This document shows, piece by piece, positions 44,792 to 53,015 of a DNA stretch of 64,000 nt. The stretch's first letter is position 1; every line of letters starts with the position of its first letter. Made by a program: the position numbers and the translations under genes. This DNA is from Lentisalinibacter sediminis. Its GTDB lineage: Bacteria > Pseudomonadota > Gammaproteobacteria > Steroidobacterales > Woeseiaceae. The notes beneath the pieces are model-generated. The model was given only the letters and a program-made list of their open reading frames with translations. It was not told the DNA's origin and did not search any database. The stretch is taken from positions 186,001 through 250,000 of the forward strand of contig NZ_JAPDRF010000001.1 of assembly GCF_040706615.1 (NCBI RefSeq), given 5' to 3'.

Positions 44792-45481
44792 TTGACGGAA
44801 GGTATGGAGCCGGTCATCGAGTGCCGGGGACTGAAACGCAGCTTTCGCGAAGCGGGCGGCGAACTGACCGTGCTGGAGGGTGTCGATCTCACGGTGATGC
44901 CCGGCGAGCGGGTGGCCATCGTCGGCGCTTCCGGCTCGGGCAAGACCACGCTGCTGCAACTGCTCGGCGGGCTCGATGCGCCGAGCGGCGGCGAGATCAG
45001 CATCTGCGGCCGGGCGATGCACCGGCTCGGCGACGGCGAGAGGGGCCGGCTGAGGAACGCGGCGATCGGTTTCGTCTACCAGTTCCATCATCTGCTGCCG
45101 GAGTTTACGGCGCAGGAAAATGTGGCCATGCCGCTGCTGATCCGGCGGGTGGAGCGTGCGAGCGCGCTGGAATCGGCGCGGGAACTGCTCGCCCGGGTCG
45201 GGCTCGCCGAGCGCACGCATCATAAGCCCGGTGAGCTGTCGGGCGGCGAACGCCAGCGGGCGGCGGTGGCCCGCGCGCTGATCACCCGGCCGCGGGTGGT
45301 GCTCGCCGACGAGCCCACGGGCAATCTGGACGGGCATACCGGCGAGCACGTGCTGGATCAGATGCTGGCGCTGAATCGCGAATACGGCACGAGCCTGGTG
45401 ATCGTGACCCACGACCTGGCCATCGCGGCGCGGATGGACCGGCAGCTGGAACTGAAGGACGGCCGGCTCGCGCCGGCCTAG
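44792..45481 (+). CDS. lolD: Lipoprotein-releasing ABC transporter ATPase LolD
   Basis: ATPase of the Lol exporter. From the TTG at 44792 it has 229 residues. Walker A is VGASGSGKTTLLQLLGGLD (about 43-61), the signature is LSGGERQRAAVARAL (about 150-164) and Walker B is VVLADEPTGNLD. The TTG is preferred because GGGAAGAG stands 5 bases before it; an ATG at 44804 is the alternative and lacks good spacing. It is convergent with the DUF2062 gene, overlapping it by 4 bases. Confidence 0.92.
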   Translation: MTEGMEPVIECRGLKRSFREAGGELTVLEGVDLTVMPGERVAIVGASGSGKTTLLQLLGGLDAPSGGEISICGRAMHRLGDGERGRLRNAAIGFVYQFHHLLPEFTAQENVAMPLLIRRVERASALESARELLARVGLAERTHHKPGELSGGERQRAAVARALITRPRVVLADEPTGNLDGHTGEHVLDQMLALNREYGTSLVIVTHDLAIAARMDRQLELKDGRLAPA

Positions 45482-46005
45482 CGGTGGTTGCTGCGCCGGG
45501 CCGCACGGCGGCGCCGCGCACGAACGTAGCCGCTGACCGACAGCCGCCAGATCAGGTTCAACGAGAAGTAGCCGACGGCGGCGGTCGCGCTGCCGAGGAT
45601 GAAGCAGCCCAGCAGGAAGGGCTGCCAGATGCCCATCATCTCCGTCACCGAGTCGGCGGGGATGTCCACGTTGGCCCGGGTCCGCATCTCCAGGATGGCG
45701 GCGCCGACCCGGTAGGCCGCGTAGTAGAAGGGCCCCATGGTCACCGGGTTGGTGATCAGCGTAGCGAGGACGGCGACAGGGATGTTCACCCGCAGGGCCA
45801 GCGCGACCAGCGCCGCGATGATGCTGTGCCCGGGCACGGGGATCCAGGCGCAGAACAGCCCCACGCCGACCCCCGGCACGATGCTGCGCCGGCGCGTGCT
45901 CCAGATGCGTGGCTCGTGCAGGATGCGCTCGAACGGACGCATATACCACTGCCGGGCCACGGCATGGCGGTCGAAGTTCAGCCGGCGGAAGAAGCGTCTG
46001 GGCAT
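45478..46005 (-). CDS. DUF2062 membrane protein
   Basis: A 175-residue protein of the DUF2062 family, with hydrophobic segments at about 44-75, 78-106 and 125-150 and basic ends. RRSIVPGVGVGLFCAWIPVPGHSIIAAL and TNPVTMGPFYYAAYRVG are the conserved stretches. The function is unknown. It is convergent with lolD and divergent from comEC, a neighbourhood shared with pseudomonads. Confidence 0.85.
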   Translation of the reverse strand: MPRRFFRRLNFDRHAVARQWYMRPFERILHEPRIWSTRRRSIVPGVGVGLFCAWIPVPGHSIIAALVALALRVNIPVAVLATLITNPVTMGPFYYAAYRVGAAILEMRTRANVDIPADSVTEMMGIWQPFLLGCFILGSATAAVGYFSLNLIWRLSVSGYVRARRRRAARRSNHR

Positions 46006-46070
46006 GGTCCCTGCAGGGCACGGTGTCCGGGCGGGGTCATCTTAACGGATCGGGGCAGGGGATTCCGACG

Positions 46071-48365
46071 ATGGCGGTCACGGCTCTCGCCCTGCTCGCG
46101 GGTATGCTGCTCACCGCCCGTCTGCCCGCTCTGCCGCCGCTGTGGCTCATCCTCACCGGCCTCGCAGTGGGCGTCGCCGGCCTGGTGCTGCGTCCGGCGC
46201 GGCTGCCGGCCGTCGCCCTCGCCGGGGCGGCCTGGTTCGCGCTGCATGCCCACTGGCAGCTGGCCGACCGCCTGCCTGCTGCCGACGACCGCCTGGAGAC
46301 GACCGCAACGTTCGTGATCGAAGACTTTCCCCGCCGGCGCGGTCGCGCGGTGACTTTCGTGGCCCGTGGCACCGATCCGGCGTTGCCGGAGCGGATAAGG
46401 CTGAACTGGTACGAGCCGGATACGGTGCCGCGCATCGGTGAGCGCTGGCGCTTCACGGTGGTGTTGCGCGCGCCCCGCGGCCTGGTCAACCCGGGCGGCT
46501 TCGACTACGAGCGATGGCTCTTCACGCGGGGCATCGGTGCCACCGGCTACGTGCGCGGCGAGGGACGACGCCTCGGCGGACCCGGTCCGCGGCGGCTGGC
46601 CTGGTGGCGCTCGCGGCTCGAGAGCGCGCTTGCGGCCGTGCTGCCGAACGGGGCCGGCCGTGGCGTCATGGTGGCGCTCGCCACCGGCAGCCGCCATCGG
46701 CTGGATGCGGCGTCCACCGAGCTGTTCCAGGCGACGGGCACCTCCCACCTGATGGCGATTTCCGGGCTGCACGTCGGGCTGGTCGCCGGCCTGGTTTTCG
46801 CCCTGGCGGGAAGGTCGCCCGGCGTCGGCGGACGGGACCGCGCCGCGCTGCTGGCGCTGGCGGCGGCCACGGTCTACGGCCTGCTGGCCGGCTTCGGCAC
46901 GCCGGTGCGTCGGGCGCTGCTGATGCTCGGCACCGTGGTGCTCGCCGGCCGCTGGCGCCGGCCGCTCGGGCCAGTGACCGGGCTCGCCCTGGCGCTGATC
47001 GTCGTCCTGCTGGTGCAGCCCCTCGACTGTCTCACGCCCGGTTTCGCCATGTCATTCGGCGCCGTGGCGGCGATAATCGCGATCGCGGGCAGCGACGCCG
47101 CGCGGGGGGATAGCGGCGGTGCCGGCGGCAAGATCCGTACCCTGGCGTCCCTGCAGTGGCGGCTCTGGGTGCTCCTCGCGCCACTGACGCTGCTGTTCTT
47201 CGACCGGATCGCGTGGTCGGCCATCCCGGCCAATCTGGTAGCCATTCCGGCGTTCGGCCTGTTCGTCGTGCCGGCGACGCTGGCCGGTGGCGTCGCGGCG
47301 GCTGCCGGTGGAGTTGCCGCATTACCCGCCGCCTGGCTGCTGGCCCTGACCCACGCGGCCCTCGATCTCGTGCTCGACTTGCTGCAGTGGCTGGCCACGC
47401 TGCCGGGCGCCGGCTACCGGCCGCCGGGCCGCGGCCCGATAGTCATCGCGCTTGCCACCGTCGCGACGCTGTCGCTGTTGCTGCCCCGTTGTCTCCCGGG
47501 CCGCTGGATACCCGTGTGGTTGACCCTGTCGCTGCTGCTGTGGCGGGGAAGCGGGGTGCCTCCGGGCTGCGTCCGGGCAGACGTGCTGGACGTCGGTCAG
47601 GGGCTCGCGGTGGTCGTGCGCACGCGTCATCACGCGATGCTCTACGATGCGGGCCCGGCCTACGCCAGCGGCTCCGATGCGGGCGAGAGGGTGGTCGTGC
47701 CGGCGCTGCGCACGCTCGGTGTGCGGCGCCTGGACCTGTTGATGCTGAGTCATGCCGACAACGACCACGCCGGCGGCGCGGCGAGCGTCGCCGCCGCCGT
47801 GCCCGTGGCGCAGGTGGCCAGCGGCGAGCCGGGCGAGCTGGCCGGCGTGGACGCGGCCGCCTGCGAGCGCGGTGGCCGCTGGTCCTGGGACGGCATCGGC
47901 TTCCGCGTGCTCTGGCCGGCGGTCGCGGGCGCCGCCGGCAATGACGGCTCCTGCGTGCTCGAGGTGAGCGCCGGCGAACGGCGCCTGCTGCTGCCGGGCG
48001 ACATCGAGCGCGACAGCGAGCGGCGGCTGCTGGCGGCGGGGGGGCTGCAGCGGGCGGACGTGGTGCTGATGCCCCATCACGGCAGCGCCACCTCGTCCAG
48101 CGCGGCACTGGTCGATGCCCTGAGACCCCGTGTCGCGATCGCGACGGCCGCCTGGCGCAACCGCTGGGGCTTCCCCCGCCCGGAGGTCGCCCGCCGCTGG
48201 CAGGCGGGCGGTGCCCGGGTGATGAGTACCGGCGACTACGGGGCGCTTGCGATCACGCTCTGCAGCGACGACCGTGAAGCGCAGATGTCTGCGCGCAGGG
48301 ACTCACGGCGTCGGCTCTGGTCGCCGGCTCCGCCGGCCGGGGCTTCTGGTCCCGGCAGTTCCTAG
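46071..48365 (+). CDS. comEC: DNA internalization protein ComEC/Rec2
   Basis: Channel protein for DNA uptake in natural transformation. It has 764 residues. The DUF4131 N-terminus is followed by the multi-pass Competence domain (FQATGTSHLMAISGLHVGLVAGL near 224-246 is its signature). A C-terminal metallo-beta-lactamase-like domain follows (DVLDVGQGLAVVVR near 506, LSHADNDHAGG near 560, LMPHHGSATSSS near 665). All three parts look intact, so competence is possible but other com genes are not in view. It ends with a Pro/Ser-rich tail. Confidence 0.92.
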   Translation: MAVTALALLAGMLLTARLPALPPLWLILTGLAVGVAGLVLRPARLPAVALAGAAWFALHAHWQLADRLPAADDRLETTATFVIEDFPRRRGRAVTFVARGTDPALPERIRLNWYEPDTVPRIGERWRFTVVLRAPRGLVNPGGFDYERWLFTRGIGATGYVRGEGRRLGGPGPRRLAWWRSRLESALAAVLPNGAGRGVMVALATGSRHRLDAASTELFQATGTSHLMAISGLHVGLVAGLVFALAGRSPGVGGRDRAALLALAAATVYGLLAGFGTPVRRALLMLGTVVLAGRWRRPLGPVTGLALALIVVLLVQPLDCLTPGFAMSFGAVAAIIAIAGSDAARGDSGGAGGKIRTLASLQWRLWVLLAPLTLLFFDRIAWSAIPANLVAIPAFGLFVVPATLAGGVAAAAGGVAALPAAWLLALTHAALDLVLDLLQWLATLPGAGYRPPGRGPIVIALATVATLSLLLPRCLPGRWIPVWLTLSLLLWRGSGVPPGCVRADVLDVGQGLAVVVRTRHHAMLYDAGPAYASGSDAGERVVVPALRTLGVRRLDLLMLSHADNDHAGGAASVAAAVPVAQVASGEPGELAGVDAAACERGGRWSWDGIGFRVLWPAVAGAAGNDGSCVLEVSAGERRLLLPGDIERDSERRLLAAGGLQRADVVLMPHHGSATSSSAALVDALRPRVAIATAAWRNRWGFPRPEVARRWQAGGARVMSTGDYGALAITLCSDDREAQMSARRDSRRRLWSPAPPAGASGPGSS

Positions 48366-48401
48366 CAGGTATATTTCCGTTTTCTGGCGCAGCCTTGGAT
48401 T

Positions 48402-49028
48402 ATGGTCGAAATCATCAAAGCCGGCGGCTGGCTGATGCTGCCCATTATCCTGTGCGCGGTCCTCGCCATGGGCATCATGCTGGAGAGGCTCTGGTCACTG
48501 AAACAGGAACGGGTGGTCCCGCAGGATCTCACCGCCCGGGTCTGGGGCTGGATCAAGAAGAACGAGCTCACCCAGAGCCACATCCAGTCGCTGCACCAGG
48601 GCTCGCCGCTGGGCCAGATCCTGGCCGTGGGCCTGGTCAACCGCAACCGGGACCGCGCGGTGATGAAGGAGAGCATCGAGGATACCGGCCGCCACGTGGT
48701 CCACGAACTCGAACGCTACCTGGATACCCTCGGTACGATCGCTGCGATCTCGCCGTTGCTGGGGCTGCTCGGCACGGTGGTCGGCATGGTGGAGGTCTTC
48801 ACGGCCATCACCACGCAGGGCGTCGGCGATCCCGGCGCGCTCGCGGGCGGGATCTCCGAGGCGCTGATCACGACGGCCGCCGGACTCACCGTGGCCATCC
48901 CGTCCCTGATCGGTTACCGCTATTTCCGCAGCCGTGTGGACGCACTCGTGGTGCAGATGGAGAAAGAGGCCCTGAAGCTGGTTGAAGCCGTGCAGCGGCG
49001 GCGCGACGCGGGACAGCGTCAGTCATGA
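48402..49028 (+). CDS. exbB: MotA/TolQ/ExbB proton channel protein
   Basis: A 208-residue proton channel subunit with three membrane segments (about 10-30, 112-134, 155-176). GLLGTVVGMVEVFTAIT and ISEALITTAAGLTVAIPSLIGYRYF are the conserved channel motifs. With the next gene it forms an ExbBD/TolQR-type motor; pairing with lipid A genes is the standard gammaproteobacterial arrangement (exbB-exbD-msbA-lpxK). The substrate receptor is not encoded here. It overlaps exbD by 4 bases. Confidence 0.9.
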   Translation: MVEIIKAGGWLMLPIILCAVLAMGIMLERLWSLKQERVVPQDLTARVWGWIKKNELTQSHIQSLHQGSPLGQILAVGLVNRNRDRAVMKESIEDTGRHVVHELERYLDTLGTIAAISPLLGLLGTVVGMVEVFTAITTQGVGDPGALAGGISEALITTAAGLTVAIPSLIGYRYFRSRVDALVVQMEKEALKLVEAVQRRRDAGQRQS

Positions 49029-49441
49029 ACCTCGCCACCCGATCGAAGGAGGAGCCCGAGGTGAACCTGACGTCGCTGATCGACGTTGTGTTCCTGCTGC
49101 TGATCTTCTTCATGGTTTCCACCAGTTTCGTGAAGGAGTCCCGGCTCACCATCACGCTGCCGGAGGCCGAAAGCGTGGCTCCGGCCGCCGAGGCAGAGCG
49201 CCTGGAAGTGGCCATCACCGCCGCCGGCGCCTTCCTGGTCAACGGGCGGGAGCTGGTGAACAACAGCCCGGTCACGCTGCGCCGCGCGCTGCTGGAGATC
49301 TCCGGCGGCGACACCGGTCTGCCGGTCACCATCGTCGCGGACGCCGACGCCCGCCACCAGTCGGTGGTAACGGTGATGGACGTCGCCGGCCGCATGGGCT
49401 TCGTCAAGATCGACATCGCCACGGTCGCCGGCGAGGACTGA
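49025..49441 (+). CDS. exbD: ExbD/TolR family protein
   Basis: A 138-residue single-span protein: cytoplasmic start, membrane segment at about 19-39 (LIDVVFLLLIFFMVSTSF, with the proton-path Asp in LTSLIDVV) and a periplasmic domain. It is coupled to exbB by ATGA overlap and abuts msbA directly. Confidence 0.92.
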   Translation: MNLATRSKEEPEVNLTSLIDVVFLLLIFFMVSTSFVKESRLTITLPEAESVAPAAEAERLEVAITAAGAFLVNGRELVNNSPVTLRRALLEISGGDTGLPVTIVADADARHQSVVTVMDVAGRMGFVKIDIATVAGED

Positions 49442-49447
49442 TTGGTC

Positions 49448-51208
49448 ATGGCCGTCGTCTCCGTCGATTCCCACGGGCTCTCCGTCTATCGGCGCCTGCT
49501 CGGCTACACCGCCCGCCACCGGCTGGTACTGATACTGGCCGGCATCGCCATGGCGCTCTCTGCGCTGGTGGAGGCGGGCATCGCGATGCTGATGGAGCCC
49601 CTGATGGACGAGACGCTGCTCGCGCGCAACGAGAGCGTCGCCGCCTGGATGCCGATCGCCTTCGTCGCCGCTTTCCTCGTCCGCGGCATCGCCGGCTTCG
49701 GCTCGGAGTACGGCTTGGGCTGGATCGGCCGCCAGATCATCACGAAGCTGCGTGACGAGACCTTCGACAAGTACCTGGTGCTGCCGGCCTCGTTCTTCGA
49801 TACGCGCTCGTCGGGACCGCTGCTGTCGAAGATGACCTACAACATCGAAATGGTGGCCGAGTCCGCCACCAACGTGGTTACCGTGCTCATCCGCGACACG
49901 CTGAAGATCATCTCGCTGCTTGGGGTGATGATCTATCAGAGTCTGATGCTCACGGCCTTCGTCGCCCTGGTGGTGCCGCTGATCGCGGTGCTGATCGGCT
50001 ACCTGAGCAAGACCTTCCGCCGCTACTCCCAGCGCATCCAGAACTCGGTGGGCGACGTCACCCAGGTGACCGAGGAAGCGGTGCAGGGCCACCGGGTGGT
50101 GAAGGTGTTCAATGGCCAGGACTACGAGCGCCGCCGCTTCGGTGCAGCCAACGAGAACAACCGTCGTCTGAACATGAAGCTGGTCGTGGCCAAGGCCGGC
50201 GGCATCGCCGTGACCCAGATGCTGTTCGCGGTCGGCGTCGCGGGCGTGGTGTACGTGGCCGGCGCGCAGTCGTTCGCCGGTGAACTCACGCCGGGCACCT
50301 TCACGGCGTTCATGACGGCGATGGTCTTTCTCCTCGATCCCCTGCGCCGGCTCACCAACATGAATGCGCCGCTGCAGCGGGGCATCGCCGCCGCCGACAG
50401 CGTGTTCGAGGTGCTGGACATGGAGGCGGAGCAGGACACCGGCACTTGGGAGGTGGACCGGGTGGCCGGCAAGGTGGAGTTCCGCGACGTCAGTTTTGCC
50501 TACGCGCAGGAGAAAGGCGTGGTGCTGAGGGACGTGAACCTCACGGTCGAGCCCGGGCGCACCGTCGCCATCGTCGGCCGGTCCGGCAGCGGCAAGTCCA
50601 CGCTGGTGAGCCTGCTGCCGCGCTTCTACGAGACCGACTCGGGTGAGATCCTGCTCGACGGGCGCTCGGTGCGCGACTACACCCTCGCCAGCCTGCGCGC
50701 GCAGATCAGCCTGGTGAGCCAGGACGTGGTGCTGTTCAACGACACCATCGCCAACAACCTGGCATACGGTGCGGCCGGCGGCGTCGACCGCGCCGACATC
50801 GAACGGGCCGCGGAGCACGCCTACGTGATGGAGTTCGTGCGGGAGTTGCCGCTGGGGCTGGAGACGGTGGTGGGCGATCGGGGCGTGCTGCTCTCGGGCG
50901 GTCAGCGCCAGCGCATCGCCATTGCCCGCGCGCTGCTGAAGAACGCGCCCGTGCTCATCCTCGACGAGGCGACATCGGCGCTGGACAGCGAATCCGAGCG
51001 GCGTATCCAGCGCGCATTGTCCGAACTGATGGAGGACCGCACGACCCTGGTGATCGCGCATCGGCTGTCGACGATCGAGAACGCCCACCTGATCGTCGTC
51101 ATGGAGGCGGGGCGGGTGATCGAGACCGGTACCCACGAGGAGTTGCTGCGGCGCGAGGGGCCCTATGCCATGCTCCACCGCATGCAGTTCAGCGATAGCC
51201 AGGCCTGA
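49448..51208 (+). CDS. msbA: Lipid A export ATP-binding/permease protein MsbA
   Basis: Homodimeric ABC exporter that flips lipid A-core across the inner membrane. It has 586 residues. Six membrane segments fill about 20-305. The nucleotide-binding domain has Walker A GRSGSGKSTLVSLL (about 376-389), signature LLSGGQRQRIAIARAL, Walker B VLILDEATSALD and the switch His in VIAHRLSTIENA. A TTG at 49442, directly after the exbD stop, is an alternative start. lpxK follows 2 bases after the stop. Confidence 0.95.
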   Translation: MAVVSVDSHGLSVYRRLLGYTARHRLVLILAGIAMALSALVEAGIAMLMEPLMDETLLARNESVAAWMPIAFVAAFLVRGIAGFGSEYGLGWIGRQIITKLRDETFDKYLVLPASFFDTRSSGPLLSKMTYNIEMVAESATNVVTVLIRDTLKIISLLGVMIYQSLMLTAFVALVVPLIAVLIGYLSKTFRRYSQRIQNSVGDVTQVTEEAVQGHRVVKVFNGQDYERRRFGAANENNRRLNMKLVVAKAGGIAVTQMLFAVGVAGVVYVAGAQSFAGELTPGTFTAFMTAMVFLLDPLRRLTNMNAPLQRGIAAADSVFEVLDMEAEQDTGTWEVDRVAGKVEFRDVSFAYAQEKGVVLRDVNLTVEPGRTVAIVGRSGSGKSTLVSLLPRFYETDSGEILLDGRSVRDYTLASLRAQISLVSQDVVLFNDTIANNLAYGAAGGVDRADIERAAEHAYVMEFVRELPLGLETVVGDRGVLLSGGQRQRIAIARALLKNAPVLILDEATSALDSESERRIQRALSELMEDRTTLVIAHRLSTIENAHLIVVMEAGRVIETGTHEELLRREGPYAMLHRMQFSDSQA

Positions 51209-51210
51209 GG

Positions 51211-52200
51211 ATGCGCCGCTGGCTGGAAGACGTCTGGTACGGCCAGGGTTCCGGCGGCCTGCTGCTGAGGCCGCTGGGCGCGCTGTTCGCTTTCCTGGTG
51301 GGCCTGCGGCGCCGTCTGTTCGCGGCGGGTGTGCTGCCGCGACACCGCGCGGGCGCACCGGTGATCGTCGTCGGCAACATCAACGTCGGTGGTACCGGCA
51401 AGACCCCGCTGACCCTGTGGCTGGCGCGCCGGCTCGCCGAACGCGGCCGTCAGCCCGGCGTCATCAGTCGTGGCTACGGCGGCGAACCGGGGCCGCGCCC
51501 GCTGCGGGTGGAGCCTGGCTCCGACCCGGCGCGCGTGGGGGACGAGGCGCTGATCTTCGCCCGCCATGCAGACTGCCCCGTGTACGTGCATCCGGACCGG
51601 GTGGCGGCCGCGAGGGCCGCTGTCGAGGCCGGCGCCGACGTGATCATCGCCGACGACGGCCTGCAGCACTATCGGCTGGCCCGGGACTACGAGATCGCCG
51701 TGGTCGACTTCGACCGGGGCCTCGGCAACGGCCGCTGTCTGCCGGCCGGCCCGCTGCGCGAGCCGCCCGCGCGGCTCGACACCGTCGACCAGGTCTTCAG
51801 CCAGGGCCTGACCGGCATCGACCATGCCATCGGCTTCACTCTGCGCCCGGAAGGGGCCGTGAACGTGGCCGACGACTTGCGGCGCGACCTCGCGGAGTTC
51901 TCCGGCCAGGCGGTCTACGCGATCGCGGGCATCGGCAACCCGGCCCGCTTCTTCCGTATGCTGCGCGACGCGGGGATGAAGGTGATCGAGCATCCGCTCG
52001 CAGACCACGCGGAGCCGTCGCGGCAGGAGCTGGACCCGCCGGATACCCTGCCCGTATTCATGACCGAGAAAGACGCGGTGAAGGTGACCGGCCGCGCCGG
52101 GCGGCGTCACTGGTACGTGCCGGTGAGCGTCGATATCGATGCGGCCACGGCAGACGCATTCCTGGAGAGACTGGATGAGCGACTGGATGCGGCGCGATGA
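51211..52200 (+). CDS. lpxK: Tetraacyldisaccharide 4'-kinase
   Basis: Phosphorylates the lipid A disaccharide to give lipid IVA. It has 329 residues. Walker A is GNINVGGTGKTPLTLWLARRL (about 55-75). VISRGYGG, VGDEALIFARHADCPVYV and IIADDGLQHYRLARDYEI are conserved. The C-terminus (RLDERLDAAR) comes from a 12-bp duplication. The stop overlaps kdsB by 4 bases; the small Trm112-like gene often found between the two is absent. Confidence 0.95.
   Translation: MRRWLEDVWYGQGSGGLLLRPLGALFAFLVGLRRRLFAAGVLPRHRAGAPVIVVGNINVGGTGKTPLTLWLARRLAERGRQPGVISRGYGGEPGPRPLRVEPGSDPARVGDEALIFARHADCPVYVHPDRVAAARAAVEAGADVIIADDGLQHYRLARDYEIAVVDFDRGLGNGRCLPAGPLREPPARLDTVDQVFSQGLTGIDHAIGFTLRPEGAVNVADDLRRDLAEFSGQAVYAIAGIGNPARFFRMLRDAGMKVIEHPLADHAEPSRQELDPPDTLPVFMTEKDAVKVTGRAGRRHWYVPVSVDIDAATADAFLERLDERLDAAR
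52169..52192 (+). repeat. 12-bp tandem duplication at the lpxK 3' end
   Basis: GACTGGATGAGC (52169-52180) and GACTGGATGCGG (52181-52192) are consecutive and encode the RLDE-RLDA C-terminus. Confidence 0.65.
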
Positions 52201-53012
52201 ACCCTGGCTCCGAGAATAGCGCCGAGAGCAGCGCCGACAACGGCGCCGGTGTCTCCGTGCCATTCCACGTGGTCATACCGGCGCGCTACGCCTCCGAGCG
52301 GCTGCCCGGCAAGGCGCTGGCGGATATCGCCGGCCGGCCGATGATCCACCACGTGTGGGAGCGGGCGCGGGAGAGCGGCGCCGAGAGCGTCATCGTCGCG
52401 ACGGACAGTGACCGCGTGCTCAAGGCGGCCCAGGCCTTCGGCGCGGAAGCCGTTCTCACCCGCGAGGATCACGCATCGGGTACGGACCGGATCGCCGAGG
52501 TGGCGCGCAGCCGGGGCTGGTCGGACGAAACGATCGTGGTCAATCTGCAGGGTGACGAGCCGCTCATGCCGCCGGCGCTGATCGGTCGTGCCGCCTCGCT
52601 GCTGGCGGAGGGCGGGGCGGACATCGCCACGCTGGCGGCCCAGCTGCACGATGTGCACGAGTTCCACGACCCCAACGTCGTGAAAGTGGTGGTGGACGAG
52701 GCGGGCTATGCGCTGTATTTCAGCCGCGCGCCGATCCCGTGGCCGAGGAGCGCGGCCGCCGAGCCGGGGCGGGTGGCACCCCGTCATGCGCTGCGCCATC
52801 TGGGTCTCTATGCCTACCGCTGCGGCGCGCTGGCACGTCTGGTGGACGCCGCGCCCGCGGAGCTGGAGCTCACCGAACGGCTGGAACAGCTGCGGGCTCT
52901 TCATCTGGGTCTGCGTATCCGCGTGGGCGTCGCCGGGCAGTTGCCGGCACCTGGCGTCGATACCGTGGCGGACCTGGAACGGGTCCGCCAGATTCTCTCC
53001 GAGCGGCTCTGA
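52197..53012 (+). CDS. kdsB: 3-deoxy-manno-octulosonate cytidylyltransferase
   Basis: Activates Kdo as CMP-Kdo for lipopolysaccharide synthesis, using CTP. It has 271 residues. HVVIPARYASERLPGKALADIAGRPM (about 23-48) is the nucleotide-binding start; LTREDHASGTDRIAEVA, NLQGDEPLMPP and LYFSRAPIPWPR are family signatures. About 20 residues precede the normal family N-terminus and are mostly three degenerate 12-bp units (NSAE-SSAD-NGAG). A later start is not obvious, so the extension is probably translated. It is followed by a convergent glycerate kinase. Confidence 0.95.
   Translation: MNPGSENSAESSADNGAGVSVPFHVVIPARYASERLPGKALADIAGRPMIHHVWERARESGAESVIVATDSDRVLKAAQAFGAEAVLTREDHASGTDRIAEVARSRGWSDETIVVNLQGDEPLMPPALIGRAASLLAEGGADIATLAAQLHDVHEFHDPNVVKVVVDEAGYALYFSRAPIPWPRSAAAEPGRVAPRHALRHLGLYAYRCGALARLVDAAPAELELTERLEQLRALHLGLRIRVGVAGQLPAPGVDTVADLERVRQILSERL
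52215..52250 (+). repeat. Three degenerate 12-bp units in the kdsB N-terminal extension
   Basis: AATAGCGCCGAG, AGCAGCGCCGAC and AACGGCGCCGGT encode NSAE-SSAD-NGAG, absent from ordinary KdsB proteins. Confidence 0.6.
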
Positions 53013-53015
53013 CCT

